64,000 bases of DNA from Aegilops tauschii subsp. strangulata (Eukaryota; Streptophyta; Magnoliopsida; Poales; Poaceae). The position numbers and the translations under genes were made by a program. Below are positions 22,879 through 34,612 of this stretch, in pieces. The stretch's first letter is position 1; each line of letters begins with the position of its first letter. The notes beneath the pieces were generated by a model. That model worked only from the letters and a program-made list of their open reading frames with translations, made no database searches and was not told the origin of the DNA. Location: NCBI RefSeq assembly GCF_002575655.3, contig NC_053041.3:377377054-377441053 (forward strand), given 5' to 3'.

Positions 22879-23729
22879 TGCTACCTCTTGAGCATGTGTT
22901 GGTTTTCCCTTGAAGAGGAAAGGGTGATGCAGCAAAGTAGCGTAAGTATTTCCCTCAGTTTTTGAGAACCAAGGTATCAATCCAGTAGGAGACTACACGC
23001 AAATCGCCTAGTACCTGCACAAACAATCAAGAACCTTGCAACCAACGCGATAAAGGGGTTGTCAATCCCTTCACGGCCACTTGCAAAAGTGAGATCTGTT
23101 AATATAAGATAAATATTTTTGGTATTTTTGTTGTATAGATTGGAAAAGTAAAGATTGCAAAATAAAATAGATAGTAAACTAGAATTGTAGATCGGAAACT
23201 TATATGATGTAAAGTAGACCCGGGGGCCATAGGTTTCACTAGTGGCTTCTCTCAAGATAGCATATATTACGATGGGTGAACAAATTATTGCCGAGCAATT
23301 GATAGAAAAGCGCATAGTTATGAGAATATCTAGGCATGATCATGAACATAGGCATCACGTCCGTGTCAAATAGACCGAAACGATTCTGCATCTACTACTA
23401 TTACTCCACACATCGACCGCTATCCAGCATGCATCTAGAGTATTAAGTTCATAAGAACAGAGTAATGCATTAGGCAAGATGACGTGATGTAGAGGGATAA
23501 ACTCAAGCAATATGATATAAACCCCATCTTTTTATCCTCGATGGAAACAATACAATACGTGTCGTTTCCCTTCCTTTCACTGGGATCGAGCACCGCAAGA
23601 TTGAACCCAAAGCTAAGCACTTCTCCCATTGCAAGAAAGATGAATCTAGTAGGCCAAACTAAACTGATAATTCGAAGAGACTTGCAAAGATATTAAATCG
23701 TGCATATAAGAATTCAGAGAATAATCAAG
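22879..23729 (-). mobile_element. Truncated gypsy LTR (3' end portion)
   Basis: Minus-strand LTR sequence beginning TGCTACCTCTTGAGCA (the LTR 3' terminus) and colinear with 50820-51700 of the array LTR. It ends inside the LTR near GAATTCAGAG. No primer site follows the terminus, so it is the outer end of a 3' LTR or a broken solo LTR. It is more diverged from the array LTR than the array copies are from each other. Confidence 0.8.
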
Positions 23730-23805
23730 AGGTCTCTTATGATAGAATCTACTATGGTCGAGACAAGAGGTCTCTTATGTTCTGGGAGCCTATGTGCAAT
23801 ATTGG
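23730..23805. repeat. Short direct repeat at a truncation point
   Basis: CAAGAGGTCTCTTATG occurs at about 23726-23741 and again at 23773-23788. This is typical of filler DNA left at an end-joining break next to the truncated LTR. Confidence 0.45.
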
Positions 23806-24285
23806 CAACATCACTTTTTTATCTGGCTTGCCAGGCAGGCAGCGAAGGCGTGACTCTCCGGAAGTAGTTGTTGTTCCTTTCTTTCCAAAGGCTCTAGGTA
23901 GCCACAAGGAATATATCCATGATCATTTTTCTAGGATGGCTCCTTTTCATGTGTGACATCATGTCAAGTCGGTCCCCAGTGCTCGGCCATCTGATATTGA
24001 GTTTGTTCCAGCACTCTTCACTAAACTTGCAGCGAAAGAAAAGGTGTTCAACTGTCTCCTCCACATGATCACCACAGAGCAGGCAGTCAAAGTTTGTCCC
24101 AATATTGTAATGCCTTCTTTTCAACATGTTGCATGTTTTGAGGCGATCCATTAGCAAGAACCATCCAAAGACTTTGATTTTGGGGATACTTTTGGCCTTC
24201 CAAAGTCACGTAAAAGCCTCATGAGCAACAACTTCTCGGAAGAAGAACCTGTAGTACGCAACAGGACTAACCTTGTGCCCATCCA
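23806..24285 (-). pseudogene. LINE retrotransposon fragment (RT zinc-binding domain)
   Basis: The minus-strand frame holds a zf-RVT-type region: WKAK..PKIKVFGWFLLMDRL, MLKRRH, CLLCGDHVEETVEHLFFRC and CW, then LWKERNN. This domain lies at the C-terminus of plant L1-type reverse transcriptases. TGG to TAG (after VAT) and TGG to TGA (before LWKAK) changes are visible. Only the C-terminal end remains; upstream RT motifs are absent. Confidence 0.75.
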
Positions 24286-24307
24286 TTCATCTCCAGATAG
24301 GGACCAG

Positions 24308-24783
24308 CCGGTCGCCGTTGCCCAGGTATGCGTGCGGGACGAGGTTCTCGTCTACCACTGCTGTAGGGCCATCAGAGGTTCTGGAGCATTCGCCTGTTTC
24401 ATCGGCAGCGCCGACTGCACCTTTGCTACAGTGGAGAGAAGGAAGAACGTGATGATTTTGCCATCTGGTGTAACAAGCTTGTCGACATCCAGAAGCAATA
24501 CAAGATCATTGGCAACAGGCAGGAGAAGGACTCCATGGTTGACCTCGCCGAGACCATCATCGACCCCTGCTACGCCAACATGAAAGAAGACAACGATACC
24601 AAGGACCTGAACATGTGGGAGGTACCTCCGAATCTAGCCTACATAACCTACGCGGCTAAGGACGCATACACATGCTAGGAAATGTACAAGTGGATCTTGG
24701 ACATGAGGGCGTGTCTGCTTCCCATAACCGACGAGTACACGGACAGCCGCGACGTCATGATCAAGCGAGCCAGGAAGGTCTAG
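24308..24783 (+). pseudogene. 3'-5' exonuclease-like (RNase D/WRN-exo type) gene fragment
   Basis: An opening segment (AVAQVCVRDEVLVYHCCRA) resembles the start of the DnaQ-like exonuclease fold. It is followed by SADCTFATV, and after a frameshift near 24450 by LVDIQKQYKI, DSMVDLAETIIDP, LNMWEVPP and ITYAAKDAYTC. The order matches the plant subfamily of small Werner-exonuclease-like proteins that is expanded in grasses. Intact members cleave nucleic acids from the 3' end using four acidic residues. The Tyr expected after AYTC is replaced by TAG, and the 5' portion with the first catalytic acids is missing. It directly abuts the LINE fragment, so it may have been carried or cut during transposition. 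The family call is from memory of the motif order. Confidence 0.6.
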
Positions 24784-26757
24784 ATGTTGTACTTTATCAG
24801 TTTATAAGCACCTTTATCATCTGAGTATTTCATGCATTCGCCTATGTGTCATAATTATCTGTTTTGTCCGAAATATTTCTTGTAAGAACCCATTAACCTG
24901 TTTGCTTTTTAGTGGCTATTTGCTTATGTATGTTACTAGTTCACTCAGTTGCCGTGCTTTGAATCTCCTTCCTCCCAACATATTCCCCTTCTCGGGTGGA
25001 CCCAGCAGGTCTCGTACACATACATATGGGATCAACCACCTATCCATTTGTATTTCTTTATTTTGTTCAATCTTTCATCCTCTTCCTATACAGCGTCTGG
25101 CGGCACTGCCGCGCACACCTCGGTGACCCATCATAGCCTATGGTGTTGGCCAGGCCATCCCTCTACTCCCACACATTGTTCGGCGGCGGCAGCTCCACCA
25201 GCCCACCCTGCACCCGAACAAGTCATCCCTCGTACTCCCCTCCGCCTGCGTCTTCCCCCGCTCCGGTTCGTTCGGTCCGAGGTCTTGACGTCGTCCTCCG
25301 CCTTGGTGCTCTCACCGCGGTGCCGCCGTCTGTCATTCCCAACATGATCAGCAAAACAAGAGGAATCGGGAGACGACTGTTCGTCGAGAGGCAAACAGTC
25401 CCGGGCCCACTAGGTCCATGGCCTAGGTTTTGTTGTTTAACATGGGCAGCCCACGACATGTTTCAACTTTCTTTGGATCCAGCAGGTATCAAGCGGCCTC
25501 TGGGCCTCCCAGCCTAGCTTGTCTATAACATCAGCAGCCCAAGTTATGTTTGTTTTTTCAAGATGACACACAGCTCAGTTCTATTTTTCTATAAGAATGC
25601 AAAACTGAACCTATGTTTTCCCTTCTATAATAGTATATATATATATATATCTTATTTTATTACATGTATATATATAATAGAAACAACACAAGGTTCTGTT
25701 AAACATGTCGTTCGTCCAACCATTTTATAGACCTTCCCACTTCCTCTATTTTTCGTTTTCATTAATCCTATATCTGAATTTTCTCCCACTTCCTTTTTCG
25801 ATGTAATCTGAGTTTTCTCCTAGTCTTTTCCCTAGAACCAACTCAACTGTCCCACGTCTAGCCTAAATAATAATAATACCCCACATCCTATTAACTCATC
25901 AAATTAAAATGATATTTTATTTCGTAAATCAAAAGTTCTTACAAAATAATATAATTGTTTATATATAACTTGGCAAGTTAACTCCTAGTGATTGCGTACA
26001 TAAGCTTGCAAAGATTTTACTGACCATTGCAGTAATAGATGTGCAATCATGTGTTTATGTTTTTATAACATTTCTCCGTCTACCCCAACATGATATTTTC
26101 ACCCAACCCAACAAGTCCGCGGATTTCGAGAAAAATCCAAATGGGCTTTAAATTATACCATAATATATAAACAGGCTACATAGATGCTACATCATTGTTT
26201 CACCTACCCCACCAAACAGACTAAAAAATGAATGGACTAGCTGACATGTGGGCCAGTAGGTCAAAGCCTAAGCACTTTCGCAAAAAATAAAAATACAAAG
26301 GTCGAAGCCTAAGCAAGGCGTTGGATTTACATCCAACGGCCGTCATTCTTCTTCAATCTCTCGTCTTCTTCCCCCAGCGTTGTCGGGACCGCCTGCTCCA
26401 GCCTCCGGCGTCTAGCTGTGCTGTTTTGCGCACCTCACAGCAAAATGCTACCCCGCCAACGGCCAGGCCATCCGTCCACTCCTCCGCACTTCCTGTTATT
26501 CTCTGCTGAGTGTAGGCCCACCCCGCACCCGGACCAGTCGAGTTTCGCACTCCTCTTCGTCTGCGACTCCACTGCCGCGTCTTCCCCATCTCCGGGGCGT
26601 TCCAGTCTTGGGCCTCTCCGTCGTCCACCGGCTTGGTGCGGGGTGTGGTCAACGTGGTCAACAAACGAGAGTCATCAGAAGATGACTATACATGGAGAGG
26701 TTGACAGTGGGGACGCACCACACCCATGGACGCATGCATGCAACTGCATCATTTTTG
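24784..26757. other. Unassigned DNA with two related GC-rich blocks
   Basis: Blocks at about 25140-25330 and 26450-26650 are diverged relatives (CCAGGCCATCC, ACTCC, TGCACCCG/CGCACCCG, TCTTCCCC and GTCGTCC strings in the same order). An AT microsatellite lies at 25628-25652. The rest is AT-rich. No supported coding region. Confidence 0.4.
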
Positions 26758-26769
26758 CACTACAAAAAT

Positions 26770-26940
26770 GTTTTCTCCCCCTGACAGCTGGGACCCACCA
26801 GCTACATCTTCGCATGCAAAGAAGTGTGTCCTTACTACGGGAAAAAATGATTCTTCCCCCTGACAGCTGGGACCCACCAGCTATATCTTCGCACGCAAGG
26901 AAGTGCGTCCTTATCCTCCTTGACAGCTGGGAGCCACCCA
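26770..26940. repeat. ~85-bp repeat around CTGACAGCTGGGACCCACCA
   Basis: Three decaying units carry (C/T)TGACAGCTGGGA(C/G)CCACC near 26780, 26861 and 26920, each followed by CTTCGCA(T/C)GCAA-type sequence in the first two. Confidence 0.65.
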
Positions 26941-27199
26941 GTTGAAGCGTACGTAGCATTATCTGTGTACATACCGGTCGATCAGTCTGTCTGCCACGAT
27001 GAACCAGGGCCGAGTAAGGAGCGGGAGCAGTTCAGGCAGTCCAGTCAAAACCGTGTACACGTACGTACAGCCAGATGCCAAAAAATAAGGCCACATACGT
27101 ACATACGGGCGGGGTCTTGAACGCGTACTCACGCATACGTACGGCCAGGGCTCGTGTACATGGAGAGGGCAAGGACGGCAGCAACGGCGTCCTGTTCAT

Positions 27200-27690
27200 C
27201 GGAAGCCAACCGGCTGTGTCGGACGGAGAAACTGCGTCGTGTCCATTGGGAGGAAACGGAATGCGCCGTGTTCATTGGGAGGCAACGGAATACGTCGTGT
27301 TCATCGGGAGCCAACCGGCTTGGACGGAACAGCCGAAACTAGGTCTGGCGTATCGCAGAACGGAGGAAATGGGCCTTCTGTTCGACCGCGTACGGTCGAA
27401 ACAGGGTCCTGTTCATCGGGAAGTATCTGGCGTACCGCAGAATGGAGGAAACGGACTTGTGTTCGACCACGTACGGTAGAACGGGGTCTTGTTCATCGAG
27501 AAGGGTCTGGAGTACCGCAAAATGGAGGAAACAGACTTGTGTTCCACCGCGTACGGTCGAAACGGGGTCCTGTTGACCAGGAGGGGTGTGGTGTACCGCA
27601 AAACTGAGGAAACAGAGTAGTGTTGGAGCTCCTAGGGTCGAAACGGGTCCTGTTCATCGGGAGGGGTGTGGCGTACCGCAAAACGGGACT
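27200..27690. repeat. ~85-bp minisatellite with GTCCTGTTCATCGGGA core
   Basis: Repeated blocks combine GGTC(C/T)TGTTCATCGGGA, (T/G)GGCGTACCGCA, GAGGAAACGGA and TTCGACCGCGTACGG. The blocks are open in several frames on both strands, which explains overlapping spurious ORFs. Confidence 0.75.
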
Positions 27691-27694
27691 CCAC

Positions 27695-28085
27695 GGGCTA
27701 CTGTTCATCCACCGTCAACTTCCCCCAGCCTCCACTTGCTACTGTTCATCCACCGTCGACTTCCTCCAGCCTCCACCAGCTACTGTTCATCCACGGGGTC
27801 CTGTTCATCTAGCCTCCACCAGCTACTGTTCATCCAGCCCTACCCGGGGTCCTGTTCATCCAGCTCCACCGGCTACTGTTCAACCAGCCCTCCACGGGGT
27901 CCTGTTCAACCAGCCCCTCCACGGGGTCCTGTTCAACCAGCCCTCCACGTACGGGGTCCCTCCACCGGCTACTGTTCATCCACCCCCACACCTCCTCGAT
28001 CGGGGTCCTATTCATCCAGCGGCAACGACCTCTACTACCACGGGATCCTGTTCATCCAACACCCACCGGGAACTGTTCATCAAGA
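27695..28085. repeat. Short-period repeat, CTACTGTTCATCCA / GGGGTCCTGTTCA
   Basis: About fifteen occurrences of TACTGTTCA(T/A)CCA or GGTCCTGTTCA(T/A)C alternate with CCTCCACC(A/G)GC spacers at 20-45 bp steps. It runs on from the preceding minisatellite and looks like subterminal repeats of a DNA transposon. Confidence 0.75.
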
Positions 28086-28593
28086 GGCAGCTTCGATCGG
28101 CTTTAGTTAGGAGCAGTACCGAAGGAATCACTTAGGTTCAGTTAACAGCAAGGGATCGATCGGGGTTCAGTAACGTACCTAGTGCAATCGCTCGGGTTCA
28201 GTTAGAGCCCAACACCTCGCTCGGGTTTAGTTAGAGAGAAACGCCTCACACACACGCGCGTACCTGTACAAGAGAAACGCACAAACCTCCGTGCATCGCT
28301 CGGCCCCGACCACCCACCGTAACCGGGAACTCCCCGATATTTTCCTCGCCCTTGCTTCTACCATGATTTTTTTCCGTCATGGACGGCCCAAAGTATGTCA
28401 TGCATGTGCGTCTCTGGCTCGCCCAGGACGAAAAGCCCATTTTCTATCATGATTTTTTGTCATAGAAGTAGGATCCCACCACATCTATGATGATACCGGG
28501 TTTTGTCACAATTATCGTCATAGAAGTATCATAAGCATGACAGAAAAAAGTTCGTTCGGCCCAAAATGTCACAGATGTGTCTTTTTTGTAGTG

Positions 28594-29968
28594 ATGGCAA
28601 CCACTTCCTACAGAAGATACCTCCAAGTGACACCCATCCTGAGACGTGTCAAGCAAGCAGGTGTGAAGCTGGCAAAACAGCCCGGTAGGGCCTGCCGGAC
28701 AAGCTATGATGTGACGTCGAGCGACGCATTTAATGCACTCTGTCTGCCTGCAGAGTTAGGTATGAGAGCACTGTTTGCTATCTAATCAGTGTGTAATGAC
28801 TGATTTGTCACTGTGGTGACCCCTTCATCTATAAAAGTAGGCTCATGGTAAACGGAGAAAAGGTTGGCTGGTCCAGACCATAACACACCCATACGCGCAT
28901 AGCCGTTCTCGCCCCGAGGCAACCCTGCCGGGAAAACGTGTTGCGTTCACCACCATCTTTTCCACCATCAATCCACCAAAGCAGGAGTAGGGTTTTACGC
29001 CTCGCGGCGGCCAAACCTGGGTAAAAACTGCCCGTGTGATCTCTGTCGTGTTGTTCCACGCTTCTTCGCTCTTTGTGCAACGTGCTATCCCCCCGCCGAA
29101 CCAGAAAGGGGCTCTTGGTCCCATAGGTGGCCGTGGTTTCCCACGACATCTTTGGTGTGCCAGGTAGGGGGATCACTTGCGCGAACACGAAAGCATGAGC
29201 AGTGCATCATCATCATCGCCATTTTCATCATCGACGGCTCCATCGACTATGGCGCCCAAGAAGAATTCCGGTGCCGCAGCTCACCCGTCCGCCTCAAAGG
29301 CTCCGCCACCCATGGTCGCCGATGCCGCGGGTATGCGGAGGCGCACAAGGATGTGGGCGTTGTGGGGGATGCGGTCGGTGCAGCTGGCGTTGTCACCACC
29401 TTAGGAGTGGGAGGCACCGGAGGAGAGCAGCATCAGCAACATCCTAGTGGTCATGCTCCACGAGATACGAACGAAGGGGTTATTCCATCTATACCTCTTC
29501 CCCTCGCCGAAGGGCACAACCACAGTGGTGGCACCCGGTCTGGGGCGAATCGCCACCCTCCGGTCGCCCCCGCTACAGGCGCGACCGCAGGGCGCGCGCC
29601 ACCCCTGGAGTGGGTTGACCCTGCCACTGTGCCCAATGGAGCCACTGGCCCTCAAGCGCGTCAACTGCATAACCATGCCATCCAAGCGGCTGGTTCGCAA
29701 CTGCGAGGGCGCGATGCGGTCGCCGTCGGCACCGTCAGAAGCCGGGCGACGATGCGGTCTACGTCATCATCACCAATTCCAAGCACCGCTACGGAGGCCA
29801 TGGTGCGGGCCCAACTACTGTTGAGGTTGCCACCGACAGCTGATCAGATGGATGAGTAGAGAGCCACCATTCAGAGTCTGATTGGCTTCGCCGAGGCTGG
29901 GGGCTCACAACGAGAAGCGGCACGTGCTGCTAGCCATACAGAAGGGGCCACCCTCACAGTGCAATCCC
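28594..29968 (+). mobile_element. Tat-like gypsy fragment: LTR 3' part, primer site, gag start
   Basis: The LTR remnant ends at CACGACA (29148). It has a TATA-like CTATAAAAG near 28831 and CACCAAAGCAGGA.TAGGGTTTTACGC in common with the LTR at 40991. The primer site TGGTGTGCCAGGTAGGGG (29153-29170) follows. A gag-like frame begins at 29195 with a Ser/Pro-rich N-terminus (MSSASSSS) and contains MAPKKN. It is broken near 29404 and resumes in another frame with TADQMDE, a TAG at ~29858 and IQSLIGFAEAG. The left end is cut at the CACTA boundary and the right end by the next retrotransposon. Confidence 0.7.
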
Positions 29969-31470
29969 TGATGAACCACAAGTATAAGTGATCTATCATA
30001 GTCCTTTCGATAAGTAAGAGTGTCAAACCCAATGAGGAGCAGAAGGAAATGGCAAGCGGTTTTTAGCAAGGTATTCTCTGCAAGCACTAAAATTATCGGT
30101 AACAGATAGTTGTATGATGAGATAATTCGTAACGGGTAACAAGTAACAAAAGTAAAGAAGGTGCACCAAGGTGGCCCAATCCTTTTTGAAGCAAAGGGAA
30201 ATCCTGGACGAACTCTTATATAAAGCAAAGCGCTCCCGAGGGCACATGGGAATTATTTTCAAGTTAGTTTTCATCATGCTCATATGATTCACGTTCGTTA
30301 CTTTGATAATTTGATATGTGGGTGGACTGGTGCTTGGGTGCTGCCCTTCGTTGGACAAGCCTCCCACTTATGATTAACACCTCACGCAGGCATCCGCAAC
30401 TACGAAAGAAGTATTAAGGTAAACCTAACCATAGTATGAAACATATGGATCCAAATAAGCCCCTTACGAAGCAACGCATAAACTAGGGTTTAAGCTTTTG
30501 TCACTCTAGCAACCCATCATCTACTTATTACTTCCCAATGCCTTCCCCTAGGCCCAAACAATGGTGAAGTGTCATGTAGTTGACGTTCACATAACACCAC
30601 TAGATGAGAGACAACATACATCTCATCAAAATATCGAACGAATACCAAATTCACATGATTACTTATAACAAGACTTCTCCCGTGTCCTCAGGAACAAACG
30701 TAACTACTCACAAAGCATATTCATGATCAAGATCAGAGGAGTATTAATTATCATTAAGGATCTGAAAATATAATCTTGCACCATATAAACCAACTAGCAT
30801 CAACTACAAGGAGTAATCAACACTACTGGCAACCCACAGGTACCAATCTGAGGTTTTGAGACAAAGATCGGATACAAGAGTTGAACTAGGGTTTGAGAGG
30901 AGATGGTGCTGGTGAAGATGTTGATGGAGATTGCCCCCCTCTCAATGAGAGGATCATTGGTGATGACGATGGCAATGATTTCCCCCTCCCGGCCGGATGT
31001 TTCCCCGGCAGAACAGCTCCGCCGGAGCCCTAGATTGGTTATGCCCAGGTTCCGCCTCAAGACGGCGGCGCTTCATCCCGAAAGCTTCCTTCTGATTTTT
31101 TCTAGGTCAAAACACACTATATAGCAGAAGATGGGTGTCGGAGGCCTGCCGGGGGCCCACTAGGACGGGGGCGTGCCATCCACCCTTGTGGCTGGCTGGT
31201 GGCCCCCCTGGGTGCTTTCTTCGCACAATATTTTTTATATATTCCAGAAATATTCTCCATGAAGTTTTAGGACTTTTGGAGTTGTGCAGAATAGGTCTCT
31301 AATATTTGCTCCTTTTCCAGTCCAGAATTCCAGCTGCCGGCTTTCTCCCTCTTCATGTAAACCTTATAAAATAAGAGAGAAAAGGCATAAGTATTGTGAT
31401 ATAATGTGTAATAACAGCCCATAATGCAATAAATATCAATATAAAAGCATGATGCAAAATGGACGTATCA
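29969..31470 (-). repeat. 3' LTR of a Fatima-like gypsy element
   Basis: 1502 bp on the minus strand. It starts TGATACGTCCATTTTGCATC at 31470 and ends at 29969. A minus-strand TATA (CTATATAG) lies near 31109-31117. It is inserted into the Tat-like gag. The Fatima name is recalled, not searched. Confidence 0.75.
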
Positions 31471-32248
31471 ACTCCCGCAAGCTTAGACCTCGCTTGTCCT
31501 CAAGCGAAAGCCGAAATCGAAAAATATGTCCACATGTTTAGAGATAGAGGTGTCGATAAAAAATAAAATACGGACATGAGGGCATCATGATCATCCTTAG
31601 AACAACAACATATAATGCCATATAATTTCTTATGCTAAAGTAATAATCCGTTCACAAGATAAGGTATGAATCAGAAACTTCATTGAAAACTAACAAAATA
31701 TGGTCTCAGTCATTGATGCAATTGCAATTTATCATAACATAGGAAAGAATCAATTCAATAGCTTTTTATCAAGTCCACATACTCAACTATCATTTAATAT
31801 TTCACAATTGCTAACACTCACACGATATTTATGGGTTCAAAGTTTTAGTCGGACACAGAGAAAGATAGGGGCTTATAGTTTCGCCTCCCAACCTTTTACC
31901 TCAAGGGTAATGTCAACAATAATACTTTGTGAAAACCTATATCCGAGTGGATATATATCCGGATCTCTCCAACACATAGTGCTTGACAAAGGAAAAAGTG
32001 TAAAAGGAAAGGTGATGATCACCATGACTCTTGTATAAGGGTAGAAGATAAAAAAATAAAAGATAGGCCCTTCGCAGAGGGAAGCAGAGGTTGTCATGCG
32101 CTTTTATGGTTGGATGCACAAAATCTTAATGCAAAAGAACATCACTTTATATTGCCGCTTGTGATAAAGACCTTTATTATGCAGTCCGTCACTTTTATTT
32201 CTTCCATATCACAAGTTTGTATAAAGCTTATTTTCTTCACACTAATAG
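31471..32248 (-). mobile_element. 3' internal remnant of the Fatima-like element
   Basis: About 780 bp of AT-rich 3' untranslated sequence, with a purine-rich AAGCTTGCGGGAGT on the minus strand against the LTR (PPT). Coding regions and the 5' LTR are lost; the fragment stops where the Angela LTR begins. Confidence 0.65.
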
Positions 32249-33972
32249 TGAAGGAAATATGCCCTAAAGGCAATAATAAAGTTGTTATTCATATTTCCTT
32301 ATATCATGATAAATGTTTATTATTCATGCTAAATTGTATTAACCGGAAACTTAGTACATGTGTGGATGCATAGACAAAACAAAATGTCCCTAGTATGCCT
32401 CTACTTGACTAGCTCGTTAATCAAAGATGGTTAAGTTTCCTAACCATAGACATGTGTTGTCATTTGATGAATGGGATCACATCATTAGAGAATGATGTGA
32501 TGGACAAGACCCATCTGTTAGCTTAGCATTAATGATCGTTTAGTTTTTATTGCTATTGCTTTCTTCATGACTTATACATATTCCTCTGACTATGAGATTA
32601 TGCAACTCCCGAATACCGGAGGAACACCTTGTGTGCTATAAAATGTCACAACATAACTAGGTGATTATAAAAATGCTCTACAGGTGTCTCCGAAGGTGTT
32701 TGTTGGGTAGGCATAGATCAAGATTAGAATTTCTCACTCCGAGTATTGGAGAGGTATCTCTGGGCCCTCTCGGTAATATACATCACTTTAACCCTTGCAA
32801 GCAATGTGACAAATGAGTTAGTTGCGGGATGATGCATTACGGAACGAGTAAAGGGACTTGTCGGTAGCGAGATTGAACTAGGTATGATGATACAGACGAT
32901 CAAATCTCGGGCAAATAACATACCGATGACAAAGGGAACAACGTATGTTGTTATGCGGTTTGACCGATAAAGATCTTCGTAGAATATGTACTAGCCAATA
33001 AGAGCATCCAGGTTCCGCTATTGGTTATTGACCTGAGATGTGTCTCGGTCATGTCTACATAGTTCTCGAACTCGTAGGGTCCGCGCGCTTAACGTTCGAT
33101 GACTGTTTGTGTTATGAGTTATGTGATTTGATGACCGAAGTTTGTTCGGAGTCCCAGATGAGATCACGGATATGATGAGGAGTCTCGAAATGGTCGAGAC
33201 ATAAAGATTGATATATTGGACGATGTTATTCGGACACTGGATGAGTTTCGAGAGGTACCGGATAATTATCGGAGTGCCGGAGGGTTATCGGAACCCCCGG
33301 GTGAACTAATGGGCCTTGATGGGCCTTAGTGCGGAGAGAGAAGGGCCACAAGGGGGCCGCCCACGCCCCCCCCCCTTTGGTCCGAATTGGAATAGGGGAA
33401 GGGGCGGCACCCCCTTTTCCTTCCCTTCCCCCTCTCCCTTCCTTCTTCCCCCTTTCCTCCAAGTGGAATCCTACTAGGACTTGGAGTCCTAGTAGGACTC
33501 CCCTCTCCTGGCTACAGGAGCCGGCCGGCCTCCCCCTCCCCTCCTTTATATACGGGGGCAAGGGGCACCCTAGAACACACAAGTTTCTCTTAACCATGTG
33601 CGGTGCCCCCCTCCACAGTTACACACCTCAGTCATATCGCCGTAGTACTTAGGCGAAGCCCTGCGCTAGTAACTTCATCATCACCGTCGCCACGCCGTCG
33701 TGCTAACGGAACTCTCCCTCGGCCTCAACTAGATCAAGTGCTCGAGGGACGCCATCGAGCTGAACGTGTGCTGAACGCGGATGTGCCGTACGTTCGATGC
33801 TTGGATCGATTGGATCGCGAAGACGTTCGACTACATCAACCGCGTTACTAAACGCTTCTGCTTTCGGTCTACGAGGGTACGTGGACACACTCTCCCCTCT
33901 CGTTGCTATGCATCTCCTAGATAGATCTTGCGTTATCGTAGGAAAAAATTTGAAATACTGCGTTCCCCAATA
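32249..33972 (+). repeat. 5' LTR of an Angela/BARE1/WIS-type copia element
   Basis: 1724 bp, starting TGAAGGAAATATGCCCTAAA and ending CGTTCCCCAATA, where canonical copies end in CA. A TATA-like TTTATATAC lies near 33545, followed by GGGGCAAGGGGCACCC. Angela/BARE/WIS is the most abundant copia family in Triticeae, and this is the strongest taxonomic marker in the window. Confidence 0.9.
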
Positions 33973-33973
33973 G

Positions 33974-33989
33974 TGGTATCAGAGCCAGG
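33974..33989 (+). promoter_or_regulatory. Primer-binding site (initiator Met tRNA)
   Basis: TGGTATCAGAGCCAGG lies two bases inside the Angela LTR and matches the usual copia primer site for initiator methionine tRNA. Confidence 0.9.
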
Positions 33990-34612
33990 TTTATGCGTAA
34001 ATGTTATACGCACGAGTAGAACACAATGAGTTGTGGACGATAATAGTCATACTGCTTACCAGCAACCTCTTACTTTGATTCTGCGGTATTGTTGGATGAA
34101 GCGGCCTGGACCAACATTACATGACCGCGTTCATGAGACTGGTTCTACCGACGTGCTTCGCACACAGGTGGCTAGCGGTTGTCTGTTTCTCCAACTTTAG
34201 TTGAATCGAGTTTGACTATGCCTGGTTCTTGTTGAAGGTTAAAACAGCACACTTGACGAAAAATCATTGTGGTTTTGATGCATTGGTAAGAACGGTTCTT
34301 GCTAGAAGCCCGTGGCAGCCACGTAAAACTTGCAAAAACAAAGTAGAGGACGTCTAACTTGTTTTTGCAGGGCATGATGTGATGTGATATGGTCAAGACG
34401 TGATGATATATAAATTGTTGTATGAGATGATCATGTTTTGTAGATGTTATCGGCAACTGACAGGAGCCTTATGGTTGTCGCTTTATTGTATGAAATGCAA
34501 TCGCCATGTAATTGCTTTACTTTATCACTAAGCGGTAGCAATAGTCGTAGAAGCAATAGTTGGCGAGACGACAACGATGCTATGATGGAGATCAAGGTGT
34601 CAAGCCGATGAC

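Larger units (their letters stand above)
26758..28593. mobile_element. CACTA-type transposon end region, probably non-autonomous
   Basis: The right boundary is convincing: on the complement it reads CACTACAAAAAAGACACATC, a typical CACTA terminus, followed inward by TCATGAC/CTATGAC-rich subterminal sequence. A possible left terminus is CACTACAAAAATG at 26758, but it matches the right end for only 11 bases. The flanking triplets are TTG on the left and ATG on the right, so pairing is unproven. Between them lie GC-rich minisatellites and no transposase. Confidence 0.5.

Noticed and set aside
26758..26775. CACTACAAAAATG as the definite left end of the CACTA element ending at 28593
   Set aside because: Only 11 bases match the right end, the subterminal regions differ and the flanking triplets are not identical, so pairing is left open.
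27239..28135. Proline/serine-rich ORFs of 120-175 codons
   Set aside because: They are read-through of GTTCATC minisatellites, open in several frames and on both strands.
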